A stretch of DNA of 64,000 nucleotides from Parietaria judaica (Eukaryota > Streptophyta > Magnoliopsida > Rosales > Urticaceae), in NCBI GenBank assembly GCA_954871525.1, contig OX940865.1, forward strand, positions 16,506,606-16,570,605, read 5' to 3'. A program made the position numbers and the translations under genes. Positions 60,926-64,000 of this stretch are shown piece after piece. The notes under the pieces were generated by a model. It had not been told where the DNA came from. It did no database searches and saw only the letters and a list, made by a program, of their open reading frames with translations. Each line of letters starts with the position of its first letter. Position 1 is the stretch's first letter.

Positions 60926-61764
60926 ATATATATATATATTATAACAACAAAGCATGTTTGAATGAGTTACCATTTGAATAAAATAAAACTCCTATTTATA
61001 CATTTTGGGGCCTTTGCGAAATTAAAAAATAACTCAACTAGGCCCTTGCACGCGGTGGCGTCCCTGGGCGTTCTTGGGCGCACGCAACGCGTCCCGAGAG
61101 CGTGTTTATTAAAAAAAATGTTTATTTAATAATAAATAGTTATTTTCTATTTTTGGGCCTCCCGGTTTTGAAATATGAGACTCCAATGGGCTATTTTGGG
61201 TCGAATTTAATTTTTATTAATTCTGAAAAACAACCATAACAATAAGTATTTAATGTTTTTATTTTTTAATGACAAAAATTATTTTTTACCATTGAACTTG
61301 AAGTAATCAATGTTTACAATTTTTTATCATCAAAGTGTTTAATATTTACTATTGTCAATTAATTTAGCATAATTTTAAATATATCATTAAGTCTTAAACA
61401 TATATTACTTAATTTTAAATATATTGTTAAGTCTTAAACATATAATGCTTAAAAAAAATAGATTTTTGTTAACGACATATTTAAAAAAATTAAAAGCTGA
61501 TGGTAAATATTATAAAATTTGGTCATATTATTTTAATTTATATTACTTGCTGTTAACAAAAAATAATATTTTTTTAAACAAAAAAGACAAGTTTCATTAA
61601 ATTTTATTGAGTCTTCCATACGGGCGTGTATTTACTTCCATACGTATTTAGAGGAAAGAGTATAAATAAAGATTTATTTTAGAGATAAAAAATCGTGGAC
61701 CTCTATATGCTTTTGGTAGTATTGCCTCAAAGGAGTGATAAAAAGACAACATTTATTTTGGAAA
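60926..61764. other. AT-rich DNA with short GC patch
   Basis: No gene. 61040-61100 is GC-rich (GGCGTCCCTGGGCGTTCTTGG). ATATTACTTAATTTTAAATAT-type sequence is directly repeated near 61370-61450. Confidence 0.5.
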
Positions 61765-61921
61765 ATTAAAGGCGAAAATACCCGCATGTTAACGGAAAAA
61801 TTAACGTTTCCATACCAAAGTCACGGTCAAGGCACGTTAGGTATTTTTGCCGTCAATTTTAAAAATTAGGTACACGGGAGGCAGGTTGACCAAAAGTTAG
61901 GTATTTTTGCCATAATTTTCC
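61765..61921. mobile_element. One-armed relic of the 37454-type MULE foldback
   Basis: It shares GTTAACGGAAAAATTAACG, CCAAAGTCACGGTCAA, TAGGTATTTTTGCCG, GGTACACGGGAGGCAG and TTGACCAAAAGTTAGG with the right arm of the element at 37454, and ends in the same CATAATTTTCCC terminus. The other arm is missing. Confidence 0.8.
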
Positions 61922-64000
61922 CATTTTTTTCTTTCATTATTTTATTGGTAAAATTATCTTCTGCCGACAATGAAAATGCCCATTTTAAGAAGCCTCTAGT
62001 TTTTTTGGAAATATAGCTTAGCTCGTGTGCCTCATTTTTTAGCCCATTGATCTGATACTTTTATGAAGGTTTTCATTTATTAATTGGTCATAGTTTGTCG
62101 CTCAACGACGGTTCTTGTGGGATCTCATCAAGACTCGAAAAAACCCCAATTTATTAAGCATCTTATAAATGACATGTCGTGTCATGCCAAGTTGTTAGTT
62201 CTTAGAATAATTTTTGCGAGTACGTGCTTATTATCTTTTTCTAATCGTAATATTTGATTTATTTTATAAACGAAATATAGCTCAATTGTCAATCACTTTA
62301 TCTCGTAACTCTTGAAGAGGAAAAAGAGAATCAATTAGCAATATTTATGTAAACAAAACTCATTTTCTCTTTGATAGTTCATTCGCAAGAGTTCAAAGTT
62401 AAATGCGTCTTGAAGTAGTTTTATAAAATGAGTGACTTTTTACAAAATTTATGTATGTGAAAAAAAAAAAGAAAAAAAAAAGTTAAAAACTTCCAAGTGA
62501 ATGTGAAGCCATTTGTTAACTCCGACCTAACATTTTTATAAATGGTATCAAAGCGACAAAGCCCAATCACTCTAACACAGTTGAAAGTGTAGTCGACGAG
62601 AACGGTGGATATCTATTAGGTCTAATGCTTTGTCTTTTTGTCGAATTAACAATTGTCCTTACAAGTCAATACAAGTGTTTCAACGTATTTTTTCTTCACC
62701 CACACGCTCTTTGAGAAACTTCTCAAGAAATCACTTATCCTAAGATTGATCCAAACAAAACACACTTAACTTTGAAGTTTTTATAAATAAACTACCAAAA
62801 AATAATGTATCTTGTTGTCATAAATAGTACACCATCCATGGCGATAAATTGTGACGATAAATTGTGAGCCCTAAATAGTTCTCGTTGGTTCTATTTTTTG
62901 TGTATCCGATTCCTAATCCAACACAGATTACAAAATAAAAATTAAGAATAATTATTATTTATTTTGTATTTTTATTTATATATAATCTTTCACTTAATAA
63001 AATGACTATATCATAATCATATACTAATTTTGTGTCCTTGTCCTATGACACTGATTCCATGATGTGATCTAGTTATTATATAGAATGAGAAGGAAAACAA
63101 AACGGAAATAAACACTTTCGGATGTCCAAAATATTTCTCCAAATTATTTAAATAGATGAATAATTAAAAAAAAGAGCTTTACAGCTTGAACCTTAAGCAT
63201 ATATATTATAGTCATGAAAAGCATTAGAGAGCTCTTCCTAAGTTTGCAATCGTTGTCACTCATGAGTCATGACAGATCAATCCTAAACTAAACGGCTGTA
63301 GAACTTTATAATAATAAAATCATGAAATGGGGAGTTTTTAATTCCTATTTTTTTTTTATTATATGGTTTTTTAGTAAATGTAAATATTTTGTGTGGTGGT
63401 TGTCACGTGAGAAGATGGACAAAATCACAACTGGCTGATCGTAGCTTGTGAGTTGTGTAACGTGCCTTCTTGACTCTTGCATGACTTTGTAGGAATTCAG
63501 ATTTCATATTCACGCCAACAAATGAAACAAAATTGCAAATTGTGATATAGAATTTGATTTAATTCGATGGCGGAACTAAGTTACGAATCTCAAGAGACGG
63601 ATAATTTTTTATTTTTAAGAAAGCCAATAAGTACAATTAAAGATTAATGTTTTTAGCAGCCTTTAGTAATGCTATTTACGGCTGCGCTTTTGTCCTTATA
63701 CCGTTCAATTAACGGGACTTATACTCGGAAATATATACAAAGCATGTTGGATTCTATAGAAAGGGCAAGCTTCATATACTTATTATGTTGAATTGTAACA
63801 TGTTACAAGCCTATAAAATAGAAATACACATTTCAATAATTATTTTGGGTATTTTGTGACATAAATTTGAAGCGCCATAGTGTCATCAAAACCATGTGAG
63901 TTTTTGCATGAAACTCATCATTTGTGTACACATTGGCTATAAATTGGCGGTGGTGTCGCCGGTGGTTTTAAGAATATACTTCAATGCAAATCACAATAAA
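61922..64000. other. AT-rich intergenic DNA to window end
   Basis: No gene is supported. GGCGGAACTAAGTTACGAATC near 63569 is the style of a plant transposon end. Open frames are short. Confidence 0.5.

Overview
The window is nuclear DNA from a flowering plant, most likely a eudicot. It is strongly AT-rich and gene-poor, has spliced genes with GT-AG introns, and is crowded with plant-type transposable elements (hAT, Ty1/copia, MULE-like foldbacks, Emigrant-like MITEs, a Helitron end). No prokaryotic operon, CRISPR array or organellar gene is visible, and I could not identify any tRNA or rRNA gene.

Layout. 1-858 is AT-rich flank. 867-6366 is a complete-ended hAT transposon with 15-16 bp inverted ends and a perfect 8-bp target duplication. 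Its five-exon transposase, on the minus strand, is broken by two frameshifts, one stop and a 186-bp solo LTR that landed in the last exon. 6400-8000 holds degenerate non-autonomous repeats. 11095-14263 (minus) is a three-exon host gene for a 481-residue acidic protein with a DUF4378-like C-terminus. 17677-23003 is a defective Ty1/copia retrotransposon on the minus strand with a truncated 3' LTR. 25-44 kb is intergenic DNA filled with foldback elements: two 970-bp copies of one family at 30110 and 39643, a 508-bp element with a 9-bp duplication at 37454, a hAT-type MITE at 31419 and a TA-nested MITE at 36885. 45229-46745 (minus) is a four-exon gene of the DUF662 / RAB6-interacting golgin family, with two related inverted-repeat elements in its third intron. 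51-64 kb is again repeat-rich: an AT-rich foldback, a Helitron 3' terminus, an Emigrant-like element, a 479-bp tandem duplication and a CpG-rich TCGCGA block.

Only the two host genes look functional. Both run on the minus strand and have purine/pyrimidine-rich leaders. The transposon ORFs all carry disabling lesions. The most useful results are structural: nested insertions whose target duplications can be read base by base, an interrupted exon whose frame closes when the solo LTR is subtracted, and a foldback family in which one 40-bp module occurs four times in alternating orientation. I found no convincing new biochemical system. The foldback family, and the copia element that shares Ser/Pro/Thr-type minisatellite coding between LTR and gag-pol, are the best candidates for something under-described. 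Exon boundaries were assigned by eye from splice consensus and reading phase.
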